A stretch of DNA of 64,000 nucleotides from Gentiana macrophylla (Eukaryota > Streptophyta > Magnoliopsida > Gentianales > Gentianaceae): NCBI GenBank assembly GCA_026214975.1, contig CM047817.1, positions 61,846,407-61,910,406 of the forward strand. Direction: 5' to 3'. The position numbers and the translations under genes are program-made. Shown one piece after another: positions 45,981-56,938 of the stretch. A model generated the notes under the pieces. It saw nothing but the letters and a program-made list of their open reading frames with translations. It ran no database searches and was not told where the DNA came from. Numbering within the stretch: position 1 is the stretch's first letter; each line of letters starts with the position of its first letter.

Positions 45981-46674
45981 AGAAATTTGGTATCGGGTCG
46001 GACCTCACCCGTAACTCTCCAACCCACCTCTGTCCCGACCAGATTCTCGAATCAATTTTTTCCGAACCCGCACCGAATGTGTCGGACTCGATAATCGGGA
46101 TACTTCCGAATGTTCGGGATCCCGCCAGTCGGGAGAACATATCCCTAAAAATATCATGTGGAAAGTATACATGTTATTTTGAAATAAGACAATATACAAC
46201 ATTTCAAAGATTGAATGGAAACTACAATCATTATAACGACTCGACACTTCATAGCGGCGTTGGGTGAAGAAAGGCGGCGTCGAATGGTGAAGAAGATGGA
46301 CATATGTTTATTATTGGGGTAAATTGCGTATTCAGTTTCACTAATGCAATAAATTTAAATTTATTTTTCAAATAAAAAATTATAGTAACTATATATATAT
46401 ATTATTTATTATTTAGGATAATATATATGTGTATATATATTATTTTTTATTCAAAAAAATGTATATATTATTATATTATTTATACCTAGAAATAAAATAA
46501 ATATATTATTATTAATTTTGTCGGGTCGGGTCGGGATCCCATCGGGATTGAAGTCTACCACCTGATTTATGTCAGGTCGGGAGAAACCCGAAATAATCTG
46601 GTCGGGAAAAGACCGGGTCGGAGATGGGTTGAATGTCGGGTCGGGTCGGGATTTCATGATTTTTTACAAGCCCT
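45981..46674. mobile_element. non-autonomous hAT element, copy A
   Basis: About 694 bp. The flanking 8-mers are ACACAACT (45973-45980) and ACACAACG (46675-46682). The intact partner at 57820 shows ends AGGGCT and AGCCCT (here the left end is degraded to AGAAAT). Subterminal CGGGTCGGG/CCCGACC motifs are dense at both ends, and the core is AT-rich without a transposase. It was present before the block duplicated, since both copies share the same site. Confidence 0.8.
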
Positions 46675-46682
46675 ACACAACG

Positions 46683-47934
46683 CAGGCATATATTTAAAAT
46701 CCATAATACTAAAACATATATTTTTTTGAGGGCATAAAACATGTATTTTCTTATAAAAAAAATGTGTTTAGAATAATTATTTATTTCATTTTTTTACCGG
46801 TACGCAAGAAAAAAAATTCACTGTAAAATATTGGATTGCATAATTTACAAAGGTTTTTTTTAATACAAATGTATCATTCCCTCATTATAAAAATCATTAT
46901 AGTCCATGTTGTACTTGTACTGAGAGTGTGTCATTGTAGTTGTTGGTCATTATTGAGATTTTACGATAAATTATGTATCCTTTCAAGCAATATTTATGAG
47001 GTAAGTGAGTGTTATCTATATTACTAAATGCAAAATATAAAATTGGAAAAATTAGTTTTAAATCCACATTATTCACCTTTATTAGGTTTTGATCCAAACA
47101 CTCTGTAGATAAAAGTTGCGAATAAGACAAAAATTATTAACTAGACTAAATTGCCCTTCATATCATCTTGTTTGCTACCACCATTAAAAAAGGCAACGGC
47201 AGGAAGTGGAGACAATAGCTCCAAATCAATCTCCAAATCAGGGGCGGATCTATTAGGGAAGTCACACGCGACGTTGAATATTTAAAAAATTTTTCTTTTT
47301 TAAGATTAAAATTATGTAGCTTTGTTGTTAAAAAAATTGTTTTCTTATTTAAAATTGATGTTTTAGTACTGCAGTTAATCAAATTTTTTGGATAAAAGAC
47401 GTAGCTTTTAGATCTCCAGAATACCACCTGGAATAAATTCCTGATTCGCCGGCTCCAAATCAACATGAACTCCACCTGTATTCACTCCCCGAAACACCTT
47501 TTCGATCACCAAATTCTTGAGAAATAAAAGTAATAGCATGATATTTACCATCTTGAAAAGATTGAAACTTGACGGGCATCTTGGCTGCTTAATGTGGCCA
47601 ATAAGTTCAAGCTTTAGATGGAGGAATTGAAACGCCGTAACCGAGGCCTAGGAATTGATCTGTGTGTTCATTGTATTTTTGAAACGAGGGGGAATTGTGG
47701 TGTTAATCTGGTTTTAATTAGACTTGTTTTTGTTTCACAGTTTCGGCTGCATACAATGCACATCTTGCTGCCTTCCATGAGCATTGCTACTATCAGCAAA
47801 GTATCTTCAGCTCCTAATCAATTGCCTTTTGGCGGCTAATAATGCTTTGAGATTAAAGTTGGTTTCTTCTTTTTATTTCCCCCCGGCTTTCAATTTCATT
47901 GCTTTACCTCTGTTTTTCTGATCAGTTTTTTTAT
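46683..47934. other. non-coding part of the duplicated block
   Basis: AT-rich DNA followed by a MITE (47239-47452). Short frames on both strands (for example - strand FNLFKMVNIMLLLLFLKNL, 47540-47500 area) are kept in both block copies but match nothing I know. It may be flanking sequence of the gene that gave the PPR fragment. Confidence 0.5.
47239..47452. mobile_element. hAT-type MITE, copy A
   Basis: 214 bp between perfect 8 bp repeats CTCCAAAT (47231-47238 and 47453-47460). Left end CAGGGGCGGATC; the right end is eroded (GATTCGCCGG) relative to GATCCGCCGGTG in copy B (62774-62995). Confidence 0.85.
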
Positions 47935-48108
47935 GGCTTTGCTCTGCATGAATTTTTTCGGTTGTTTTTGGAGATGGAGATGGAGGGTAAAGGTCACGTT
48001 GTTGGTGTCGTGTCTTACACTAGAATGATAGATGGGTATTCCAAAGTTGGAGATATGTGTGCTGCCCATAGTCTGTTTGATCAAATGCCTGGGCGTTTCA
48101 GGTTGTAG
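47935..48108 (+). pseudogene. pentatricopeptide repeat (PPR) gene fragment
   Basis: The frame reads LHEFFRLFLEME, then VVSYTRMIDGYSKVGDMCAAHSLFDQMPGR, one nearly complete 31-35 residue PPR unit and the end of another (helix pair signature VVSYTxMIDGYxKxGD..A..LFDxMP). PPR proteins bind organelle RNA and usually have 10 or more units, so this is a small fragment. The frame stops at 48108. The sequence upstream has no start codon context or targeting peptide I can support. Either a captured gene piece or a decayed PPR gene. Confidence 0.7.
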
Positions 48109-48449
48109 AATTGAAGGCTTTTTATCATGTTATTGATTCTTTGTTTTTGGGATTGAAGCTTTTGATCATGTTATCGATTCATTGTTGTATCTTGGAATAT
48201 GATTGTAGGCAGGGCAACCTTAATTTTTACATTTATGAAATTTCATAATTGTAACTGTTTTCAATTTGCAATTGTAAATTCATTACATTGATATATACCA
48301 TTCTTCCTTTGTTTTGTTGTTGTTCTTTAACAATTGAATTTTTGTGTGGCTTTGAAATGCTTTAAAAAGAAGTGTGATGTGGTGCTTGTGGTTATCAAGA
48401 AACATAATCATTGTGATATTGATACTCTAATACTGTTACTGTGATATTG
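48109..48449. other. AT-rich spacer
   Basis: No gene is seen. Two near copies of GATTGAAGCTTTTGATCATGTTAT.. (about 48112 and 48150) form a short degenerate repeat. Confidence 0.4.
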
Positions 48450-48729
48450 ATAATGTGTGATGAGGCTGAAAAATTCATCAACAAGATTGAGTGGGTGTAA
48501 CGGTGGATATCTGGATATAAAGAGTGTATGGAAGTGGTGGAGCTCGGCGGTGAAAGTGGTGGTTCTCAAGAACAAGATGAAGATCTTCAATGGCAATATG
48601 TGGGGTGTTTGGTGTTTTTGTGTTTATGAGCTGAGCTCGAAGAGGCTGCCTACGTACCCTTTGTAAGGGATCAAGCCATGCGTAGTTCTGGAAAGTGAAG
48701 AACCCCCCTTTTATGATGAAGGTGATGTG

Positions 48730-48742
48730 GGTATTTATAGAG
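48730..48742 (-). promoter_or_regulatory. TATA-like box of the LTR-like tract
   Basis: CTCTATAAATACC on the - strand, about 45-90 bp upstream of the R-U5-like phrase at 48682-48645, a plausible promoter position. Confidence 0.5.
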
Positions 48743-49329
48743 GTCACAAGCAAGCCAGCTGGCAAGTCGGCAGGCTGAGAGCCTAACGGCCTGCTGAGAG
48801 CCTTGACGGACTCGCTGAGGGACTTACGGCCTTGATATGGGCCTTGCGGCTTGAGAGCCTTGGCTTGTCTTATATTATGTTGGCGGCTCTGGTCTCCGGC
48901 GGATCTAATGTCCTCGGGTTCATGGGCCGGCCCCTAGTCTGATAGCATCGCATAGGACCAAAGGCTTGGAGCGGGGCAGACAGTTTGTGAGTTCATGGAT
49001 TGTGGTGACCGGTGGCTTAATCCATTGTTTTGTGGGTCGGATAGACCCGAATAAGGATTCGTGGGCTGAATTACGATTTAGGCATATCAATGGCCCCATG
49101 TTCCATGTCTTAAGCATTTTCTTGAAATGTTAGGCAGGAAGTAAAGTCTATTCATGGATCCGTTGCCTTGGAACACTGTGATGGCTTGCTATTGTGGAGG
49201 ATCGCTTTTTAGCTTTGTCTGAATGCCATACTCAGAGTAGGTCTTTTGTGGCTTGTGTGTTGTTGATCGATTTCGCCTTTTATGGCTCGTGCCATGGATT
49301 GACTCTACTTTTTGTTGAGAGCATTTGGT

Positions 49330-49800
49330 CTTATAGGAGGCTCGCTCGAAGGCGAGTTCCAAATATGATGCGGAGCTGAAGTCAGGCTTATATAGGATTC
49401 GCTCGAGGGCGAGTTCCAAACATGATTCTGAACTGAAGTCGGTCTTTTAGAAGATTAGCTCGTAGGTGAGTTCCAAACATGATGCCGAACTGAAGTCGGT
49501 TTTATAGAAGATTCTCTGGAAGGCGAATTCCAAACATGATGCCGAACTGAAGTCGGTCTTGTAGAAGATTCGCTCGAAGGCGAATTCCACACATGATGCC
49601 GAACTGAACTCAGTCTTCTAGATGATTTGCTCGAAGGCGAATTCCAAACATGATTCCAAACTAAAGTCGGTCTTATAGAAGATTCTCTTGAAGTCAAATT
49701 CCAAACAAGATGCCGAACTGAAGTCGGTCTTATAAAAGATTAGCTCGAAGGCGAATTCCAAACATGATGCCGAACTGAAGTCAGTCTTATAAAATGCTTT
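49330..49800. repeat. tandem repeat, unit about 58 bp
   Basis: Seven or eight degenerate units containing GCGAATTCCAAACATGATGC and GAACTGAAGTCGGTCTTATA, spaced about 54-60 bp. The ORFs across it are repeat artefacts. Confidence 0.85.
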
Positions 49801-49879
49801 AAGTGGCAATTAACATAGGCCTTTTAGTGGCTTTAAATGACGGATAGCCTTAGCCTTTTTTGGCATGTGTCATAAACCG

Positions 49880-50453
49880 ACTTTGCCTTTGGGGATCGCG
49901 TTATGAAGCGGATGACCTCGGGTGCCGCACTATAAAGCGGACTGTCTTATTGTGCCATGCTATTAAGCGGACGGACTTTTGGTGCCGTGCTATTAAGCCG
50001 ATGGACTTTTGGTGCCGCGCTATTAAGCGGACGGTCTTATGGTTCCACGCTATTAAGAGGACGGTCTTATCGAAGGCGAGTTCTGAATATGAAGCCGAGC
50101 TGAAGTCGGTCTTATCGAAGGCTATAAGTGGAAATAAACCTTAGCCTTTTAGTGCCTTTAAGTGGGGAATATCCTTAGCCTTTTGAAGGACATATAGGGC
50201 GGATAGCCTTGACCTTTCGAAGTTATATTTGGGCGGAGTGCCTTAACTTCGTGGGGCAGCTTTGATGGGCGAATCGTCTTATCCTTTTGAAGGTCATATG
50301 GGGTGGATAGCCTTGACCTTTTTGAGTTATATTTGGGCGGAGTGCCTTAACTTTGTGGGGCGGCTTTGAAGGGTGAATCGCCTTAGCCTTTTGAGGGTCA
50401 TATGGGGCGGATAGCCTTGACCTATTTGGGCGCCTTAGCCTTTTGAGGGTCAT
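49880..50453. repeat. degenerate short tandem repeats
   Basis: First a unit of about 28-30 bp (GTGCCGCGCTATTAAGCGGA, 49920-50065), then longer units with CCTTTTGAAGGTCATATGGG and GGCGGATAGCCTTGACCTT (50150-50453). The same units resume after the solo LTR at 51995. Confidence 0.8.
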
Positions 50454-51994
50454 TGTTAACGGTGATTTTTACGATATATATGATATTATTCCGTAGCGAT
50501 TTCCTTCGTATTTTAGTAATTTTTATAGAAAATTACATGTTAAATGGATTTATTGAAAGAATGACGTTTGAAGATGTCTAAGTGCAAACTTGAGCTTATT
50601 ACGTGTTTTTATCGATGATTTTCTATCTATATATATGGTTCTACATTTTGCACGTTTCTATGGCTTTGTAGGTACATTTGCATGTCGTGAAAGGAGAGTA
50701 AATGGAAGCTAAAAAGATGTTTAACTGAAGATTAAGTAGAGGGAGGAAGATGCAAGATTGAATTGAAGTTGAAGTGCAGATTTCATGAAGAACTGAAGTG
50801 AACGAGCGATTGAACCCTCCGTCCAGGTGAATCAAGGCGTCTAAAAGGGTGAACTAGCGCCCAAGATCGAGAGTCGATTCGAGATTGATGGAATTTCGGT
50901 GGATCAAGGCGTCGAATTAGTGGATCAAGCGCCCAAGAGGTAAAAGTCGATTCAGATGTTCGTAAATTTTCTCGAATCAAGCGCCCGAACTTATCGACGG
51001 GCGCCCACGGCACCGCCAAATAAAACCGACCTAAAAATCTATATAAGGACGCGTTATTTTCAACCCTAATAACCACAATTCGATCCCTGGCCGCCCCAGC
51101 ACCTTTGGGGGCGGCTCTGCTGCGATTTTTACCTCCTATAAACACAATTTCTTCTTCTTTTTATTTATATAATTTCTATAACAACGATGAGCTAAGGCTA
51201 GGCGATTGAACAAGCATGTGAAACCATCTCAACATCATATTGCTTTCGACTTTGGACTTGTTTTTGTGAGTTTTTATAAAGTTTGTTTCTTTATTATGTG
51301 TTTATTTTGCTATGCAATTTATATCGAGAGATGGTTGCTATTTGATGTTTAACGTTGATGAAAATCGTTGTTAGACTTAGATCACCATAATAAAGTTTGG
51401 ACTTTTAACCTAAAAATAACGAGAGTTGCTAGGTTAGATTTCTAGGTTGCTAGATTGAACAAATCTTACACCTTGTTTTGATAGCGTCAATCTTTAAGAT
51501 CGAGAGATAGAAGACTGATAGGCGAATTATCTACGAGAGTAGAAGTTCATACCTTTGATAGGTGAACCACAACCTTTATTAAATCTTTACTAAACGATCT
51601 AGGGTAGAAATTCAGAGTTGTGAGATAGGTGGATCATAGCTTGTTCGTCGTTGAATTAATTGAAAACCTTTGTGCCTTGTTCTTCGTTGCTTAGTTAGAA
51701 TTTTATTTTCGTTTTAGTTTTTAGAATAGATTTTATTTTCATTAGTTAAGTTCATAACTTTCCTTCCTGGCTTTGGACTGACAATCCTCTGTCAAGTTTA
51801 TTTTCCGTTTTAGTTTAGGTTTAGTAATAAATAGTAGTGACAATTTTAGAAGAATTAATAAGAACTAGATTAAACAACCTCGATTCCCTGAGATCGACTC
51901 CGGTATTAATCGCTATACTACGATCCCTACACTTGGGGAATACCGGATTTATAAATTTATTTCTTGTTTATTTTCATTGCAAAAATCCGTGACA
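50454..51994 (+). repeat. Athila-type solo LTR, 1541 bp, perfect TSD
   Basis: TGTTAACGGTGATTTT...AAATCCGTGACA flanked by GTCAT at 50449-50453 and 51995-51999. Removing it restores the surrounding repeat unit (..GAGGGTCATATGGGGC..), direct proof of the insertion site. Homologous in layout to the LTR at 7561-9252 (shared ACATTTTGCACG and AAGTGCAAA phrases). TATA-like TCTATATAAGGA at 51038-51049. Solo LTRs arise by LTR-LTR recombination. Confidence 0.95.
51038..51049 (+). promoter_or_regulatory. TATA box of the solo LTR
   Basis: TCTATATAAGGA, followed after about 30-50 bp by the probable R start; position is typical for U3/R. Confidence 0.55.
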
Positions 51995-52084
51995 GTCATA
52001 TGGGGCAGATCACTTTAACCCTTGTGGGGCTTTCAGTGGCAGATTGCCTTAGCCTTTTGGGGGTTTTATGTGGCGGATCGCTTT

Positions 52085-52290
52085 AGCCTTTTGGGGTTTT
52101 TCGAAAATAAGATAGCTCGTCCCGCCGTATTAGGACGGGAGAGTTCCAAAAATGAGCTAGCTCATCCCGCCACTTTGGGACGGGAGAGTTCCGAAAATAA
52201 CATAGCTCATCCCGCCACTTTAGGATGGGAGAGTTCCGATAAATAGTATAGCTCATTCCACCACTTTAGGACGGAGAGTTCAATAAATAA
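52085..52290. repeat. tandem repeat, unit about 54 bp, each with a small hairpin
   Basis: Four units of ATAGCTCATCCCGCCACTTTAGGACGGGAGAGTTCC-like sequence (52105, 52160, 52213, 52262 starts approx.). CCCGCC..GGGACGGG within each unit can pair. Confidence 0.85.
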
Positions 52291-52329
52291 GAAGTGTAAT
52301 CATTTAAGTTGTAGAAATAAAACCCGATG

Positions 52330-53035
52330 AGAGCTTGTACCTTGAGAGCTCATAACTTGGAGAGCTTGAGGTCTCGTAACTCGGAGAGTTTGAGATCTCG
52401 TAACTTGGAGAGCTTGAGAGCTCATTTTGGGGTGCTCACTTCGGCGGCCCCATTTTATACCTGGTGAATCTGTGGTGAACATGGTGGTCATGACAGAGAC
52501 CGTTACTCTTCTGATCGTAACTTTAACTCGTGGCCGCTCTTCGTCCTCTTAATGTATATTCTTTGTTTTTTGCAATGACTTTTCCAAGTGCTTTTGAGTT
52601 TGTATCTTTATTTTCGCTCGAAATGTTCCCATTTTTTGAGTCCGTAGTTTGGGTTCGCTAGCCGGTGTAAGCGGGAATAGGCCCCTTGTTTTTGGCGATG
52701 TTGAGATCGCTGATTATCGAGCTCGGTAAAAATAACTGAATCGTAAAAATAGGACATGTTGTTGTCGGGTCTTCAGTCTGAATTCCGATGTGCGGCCCCC
52801 TTGTTTCAAGCAAGATTGAAGGCGTACTTGGTTGAAATAAGTGTTGAGTCTGCACAATCATACGCCTGTTTGAAAATTTCCACTCTCGGCCCCCTTGTTT
52901 CGGACATGATTGAGATCGCGAGTAACTTATCTGGAGAGACTGTAATTAGAGAGCTCATTGTTGGAGAGCTCATAATAAGAGAGCTCGTTGATAGAGAGCT
53001 TATAATGTGAGGGCTCGTAATCTTATCAACTCTTG
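52330..53035. repeat. GAGAGCTC-rich degenerate repeats
   Basis: Units of about 24 bp (GGAGAGCTTGAGATCTCGTAACTT) at 52340-52435, three copies of GGCCCCCTTGTTTC at 52660, 52796 and 52889, then more GAGAGCTC units to 53030. Confidence 0.75.
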
Positions 53036-53286
53036 TGACCTTGCCTTTTTCAAATTTCTCTTTGTTTGTATTAATTTTTATTTTTCCACACCTGACCTGT
53101 GGCCGCTGATTTGGGCTATGAATGCATGCTTGCTTCATTTTTGTAATGATTTTGCCCAAGTGATTTTGAGCTTGCACCTTTATTTTTTATGCCGGTGCAT
53201 CTGACGCAGAGTTGTCGGATTCCACATTGATTGTGGTCGAATATATGGACAAAAAAGGAGCGTTTGGACAGGTGTTAGTATTTTGG

Positions 53287-54616
53287 TTGTATGGAATAAG
53301 AATGTTGAAACGAATATTGAAACGTGAAATTAAAAATTTTAAAAAAAATCTCAAAAAGAAAGGAACCTAAAAATTCAAAAAGAAAAGGCAACAAAATCAC
53401 GTGCTGGCTGTGGGGTGTCAGGAGGTCACGTGGTATTCAAATCTTACATTGATCAGATGGGTAATTTGTGGCATTTGCTTTGTAGCGCCTCCCAAGGCAT
53501 TTGCTTGAATACGGATGAAAAAGAAAGGGAAAACAAAGGAGGAAAAGAAGCAACTTTGCTCAGATTAAATGATGAAGAGACAAGACATCATAGGCCTCAG
53601 TCGATACACACTTTTTATCAGCGTCAGATTTCAATTCACAGATCACAGCTTTGTGCAGGAGCACAGTAAACAAACCAAAAGTCAAAAAGTAAATTTGTAC
53701 AATTTTATAGGTTGGCATAACAAAAATTAATTAAAAAAAATAAATTAAAAGCAAAATTTTGCATCATGGTTGTCGAAAAAATATTAATTTAACAAAAGTA
53801 TATTGGACTCTGTGCACTAGCTATGAGAATCTCTGTTATGTCATTTTCATCTCTTTAATAATCTCACTGTCTAGATACCCCAATATCGGGAAACACTTGC
53901 GTGGAGAGAGAATTTTGGGGTGTATTGAGGTGAAAATAATCGTAACTACACAGCTTTAAATATGTAATGAAAGTTTGTGGTTGTGGTATCTCCACACGGT
54001 GTCTCAACACGTGTGGAGACACCACAAAAGTATCTCCCACCAATATCATACATATCAAGTGGTCAATTCTATTGGACCATCTGATTACACGATGGACATC
54101 AGAGTGTGTCTACCTTGTTTGAGATCCACTTTATGTCGACAAGTAATTAATGTCAAATGAAAAAAAAACGTGGAGTTTGTGGATTGTATATTTTAGAATG
54201 ATGTGACCGATAAAACAATGTGACCAACACAGTTTAAATCAATGCATTCATTATTAAAGGTATTCATCTTTGTCATTTTTTATTTTTTATATTAGATTAA
54301 TGGTACAAGTGTAATCGATATGTGATCACCAATGACACAACATTTATCTCGTGTTTTTTTTTTTTGTAGGACATTTATTCAGATTGTTGATAATGATTAT
54401 AATTTCATATTCATTATGATGTAAACTCAATTATGTTGCAAAGTCATCATTATCAACCGTTACAAGAGGATAATAACTACATATATTTATTATATATTAA
54501 CTTGCATAACCAACATGTCTATGGTATACACATGTTAGTGAAGTTATTTGGTAGTATCTTAATTTACACCGACTAAACATGTAAATAAATTTGGACCACA
54601 CAATAATTCAGCTTTA
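53287..54616 (+). repeat. left palindrome arm, block B copy
   Basis: Matches 38213-39560 (GTATGGAATAAGAATGTTGAAACG onward). Ends at the copia LTR inserted at 54617. It holds one extra insert of about 30 bp with a T-run at 54355-54378. Confidence 0.88.
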
Positions 54617-55089
54617 TGTTATGACGATCGATCAAAAAGTGATGGTGATTGCAGTAAAAAATAAAGATAAACAAGTAAACAAACACGCAAACAAGAAGAA
54701 CACATATTTAACGTGGTTTCCGCAATGTGTCACTACTCCACTCGGACAAACGAGGATATTTTATTATCACCGTAATGTTACATCAATTTACATTTAATAC
54801 ATATGGTATTTATAGCTTTGGGAATCCAACCCTAACCGACTAAACAACAACCCAATAAATGATCAAATACCCTGTATGAACTCGAACAAACATGCATCGA
54901 CGTGATCTGAAGTCTCACTGAGCATCGCCAGACTTGTCTTCGAGAGACTAGCCATCAAAGAGTTGATGATCAACCTCGCCGAACCTCGCTTCACTGAACA
55001 CCGATTTTCACAGATGCTTTATACAATGTCGACCTTCAACATGTTTCCATACCAAACCTCGGTGAGCATAAGTTCAAGTCACCATTACA
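54617..55089 (-). repeat. 3' LTR (copia, 54.6 kb)
   Basis: 473 bp from TGTTATGACGATCG to CACCATTACA, inserted in the palindrome arm. The left flanking 5 bp is CTTTA; the right flank is not available. Confidence 0.85.
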
Positions 55090-55811
55090 AATCTCCACCT
55101 TGACTTCAACTTTATGCAACCGCCGATGCACAACCAAGTGCCGTAAATCCTCTTTGTCTTCGATTTGAATACCTCAAGAGACCTCCACCTTCAAATTGAG
55201 TATTCTCGGATTCGATTTAATAGCTTTGGATATTCAAAGAAGTCCGCATAATAACCGAAACTTGCCCCTTGAATCTGGTTTAGTGAACATATCAACAGGA
55301 TTGACATCATGTCTTGATCTTTTCCACTTTAACCCTCCTTTGATTTCTCGAAAATGATACCTAACATCAATGTGCTTGGTTCTCTCATGGTGAACTCGAT
55401 CCTTAGCCAAACATATTTCACTAAGACCGCCATAGTACAACTTAGCTTGATCTTGATGCGACTCGGATCATTGACTCAGCCCTTTCAACCATATTGCCAC
55501 ATTTGTCGCTCGCATGCGCCATATACTCGCCTTGATGAGTAGATAATGTCATCAGACTCGTAAAGTTGCCTTCCAACTTACTACAAAACCACCCAAAGTA
55601 AACACATACCCAAATATAGACCTTCTACTCGCCCACATCAAGAGCATAATCGTAATCACAAGACTCGCGACAAAATATTGAGTACCACCTCCATAAATGA
55701 GTCCAATATCCGATGTACCCCTAAGGTACCGAATATCCTCTTCACTTCTTTCTAGTGTTCCTTTCCAGTGTTGATCCATAAACTCGTGACAACACTGATC
55801 GCTGAGCCAAA
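55090..55811 (-). pseudogene. RNase H remnant (copia, 54.6 kb)
   Basis: 55440-55234 reads LAKDRVHHERTKHIDVRYHF and NPVDMFTKP, the copia RNase H C-terminus. 55815-55552 reads RYLRGTSDIGLIYGG and SRRSIFGYVFTLGGFVVSWKATL, the N-terminal part with the YTDADYAG region broken. Single-base shifts are frequent. Confidence 0.85.
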
Positions 55812-56435
55812 TCAAAGCCTAGTGCAAACTATGGCATACATTAAACTACCCAATCGCACTAGCATATGGAACCTTAGACATGTATTCTTCCTCTTCGCTG
55901 ATCGTGGACCAAACACAATGTATATATGTAGATTTGGTGCCATTGGAGTGTCTATAGGTTTATTTCGCCGACATACACAACTTGGATAATACCTTTCAAT
56001 ATACCCATACTGAGACAAGAATAGCTTCCCCTGCTTCCTATCTCTATAGATCTCCATCCCCAAAATTTTCTTTGCATTCCCCAAATCCTTCATCTCAAAT
56101 TCAACCTTGAGCAGATTCTTTTGATCTTGAATGTTAGACTTATTTGCAGCAGCTATCAGTATATCATCTACATACAACACCAGATAGATGATTGACCCAT
56201 CCTTCAACTTGTTGTGATAAACACAGCAATCATAAGGACTCCTAGTGTAACCCTGCTGAATGATATAGCTGTCAAACTTCTTATACCACTGTCTTGGAGC
56301 CTGATTAAGTCCATATAAGGACTTCTTCAACTTGCACACATATCCCTCCTTTCCAGGAACTTGGAAACCCTCTGGATGGGTCATATAAATCTCCTTATCT
56401 ACATCTCCATGTAGAAAGGCTGTTTTCACATCCAA
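55812..56435 (-). pseudogene. reverse transcriptase, 3' two thirds (copia, 54.6 kb)
   Basis: 207 residues open: MDVKTAFLHGDVDKEIYMTHPEGFQVPGK, KKSLYGLNQAPRQWYKKFDSY and an intact catalytic box LYVDDILIAA, then VEFEMKDLGNAKKILGMEIYRDR. After about residue 150 (YIERYYPSCVCRRNK) the text diverges from the duplicate at 56426-56761, which keeps the expected KVLSKFGMSAAKP and SVVSRFM phrases. Confidence 0.9.
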
Positions 56436-56761
56436 TTGCTCAAGTTCAAGATCAGAGAAGACCCAATATCTGATGTACCCCTAAGGTACCTGAATATCCT
56501 CTTAACTTCTTTCCAGTGTTCCTTTCCAGGTTGATCCATAAACCTGCTGACAACACTGACTGCCTGAGCCAAATCAGGCCTAGTGCAAACCATGGCATAC
56601 ATTAAACTTCCCACTGCACTAGCATATGGAACCTTAGACATGTATTCTTCCTCTTTAGCTGACTGTGGAGCAAACACAACAGACTGGTGTTGATTTAGTG
56701 CCATTGGAGTATCTCTAGGTTTGGCTGCTGACATACCAAACTTGGATAATACCTTTTCCAA
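56426..56761 (-). pseudogene. duplicate of the RT end (copia, 54.6 kb)
   Basis: 111 residues open: KVLSKFGMSAAKPRDTPMALN, KVPYASAVGSLMYAMVCTRPDLAQAVSVVSRFM, HWKEVKRIFRYLRGTSDIG. It repeats 55698-56000 but without the frame damage, and is the better reading. It follows the start of the RT copy rather than preceding it, so it is out of order. Confidence 0.88.
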
Positions 56762-56938
56762 GTTCTTGGCAAGGAGGGATATGTGTGCAAGTTGAAGAAG
56801 TCATTATATGGACTTAAGCAGCTCCAAGACAAGTGGTATAAGAAGTTTGACAAATATATCATTCAAATAGGTTACACTAGAGTCTATATGATTGTTGTGT
56901 TTATCACAACAAGTTGAAGGATGGGTCAATCATCTATC
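56762..56938 (+). pseudogene. inverted RT fragment at the gap edge
   Basis: On the + strand it reads GKEGYVCKLKKSLYGLKQ and WYKKFDKYIIQIGYTR, the same RT segment found on the - strand at 56370-56195. It runs directly into the N gap. Confidence 0.88.

Larger units (their letters stand above)
38213..48015. repeat. segmental duplication, block A
   Basis: 38213-39560 matches 53287-54616, and 45163-48015 matches 57039-63535 (minus insertions). Order and orientation are the same, so a block of about 10 kb is repeated in tandem about 15 kb away. The middle of block A (39560-45163) has no counterpart before the scaffold gap. Confidence 0.85.
48450..53270 (-). repeat. large LTR-like tract, probable solo LTR on the - strand
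   Basis: On the - strand the phrase GATCCCTTACAAAGGGTACGTAGGCAGCC (48682-48645, here in parts) is a common plant R-U5 signature, and TATA-like CTATAAATACCC sits just upstream (48741-48730). Everything further 5' (48770-53260, minus the nested solo LTR) is a mosaic of degenerate tandem repeats, as seen in very large LTRs. No second LTR or internal domain is present. Exact ends and TSD are unresolved. Confidence 0.5.
54617..56938 (-). mobile_element. partial Ty1/copia element, related to the 30.2-35.4 kb copy
   Basis: 3' LTR, polypurine tract, RNase H and RT on the - strand. Upstream parts (integrase, gag, 5' LTR) are missing before the gap. It includes a tandem duplicate of the RT end (56426-56761) and an inverted RT piece (56762-56938). 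The polypurine tract complement AATCTCCACCTTGACTTCAA is identical to that at 30687. Confidence 0.88.

Noticed and set aside
47158..47580. - strand frame (FNLFKM..LVIENVFRGVNTGGVHVDLE) shared by both blocks
   Set aside because: Kept in both copies but interrupted by the MITE and without any domain I recognise. Not listed as a gene.
49330..49800. CRISPR-like regular repeats
   Set aside because: Units are contiguous and diverged with no unique spacers, and this is plant nuclear DNA.
49189..50453. Open frames with repeated KTDFSSASCLEFAFE or RTVLWCHAIK-like units
   Set aside because: Periodic translations of degenerate tandem repeats, present on both strands, with no start context.
53415..54160. 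Frames such as CRQVINVK and SGGHVVFKSYIDQ recurring at several places
   Set aside because: They recur only because the palindrome arm recurs; stops and frame changes differ between copies, so there is no sign of protein selection.
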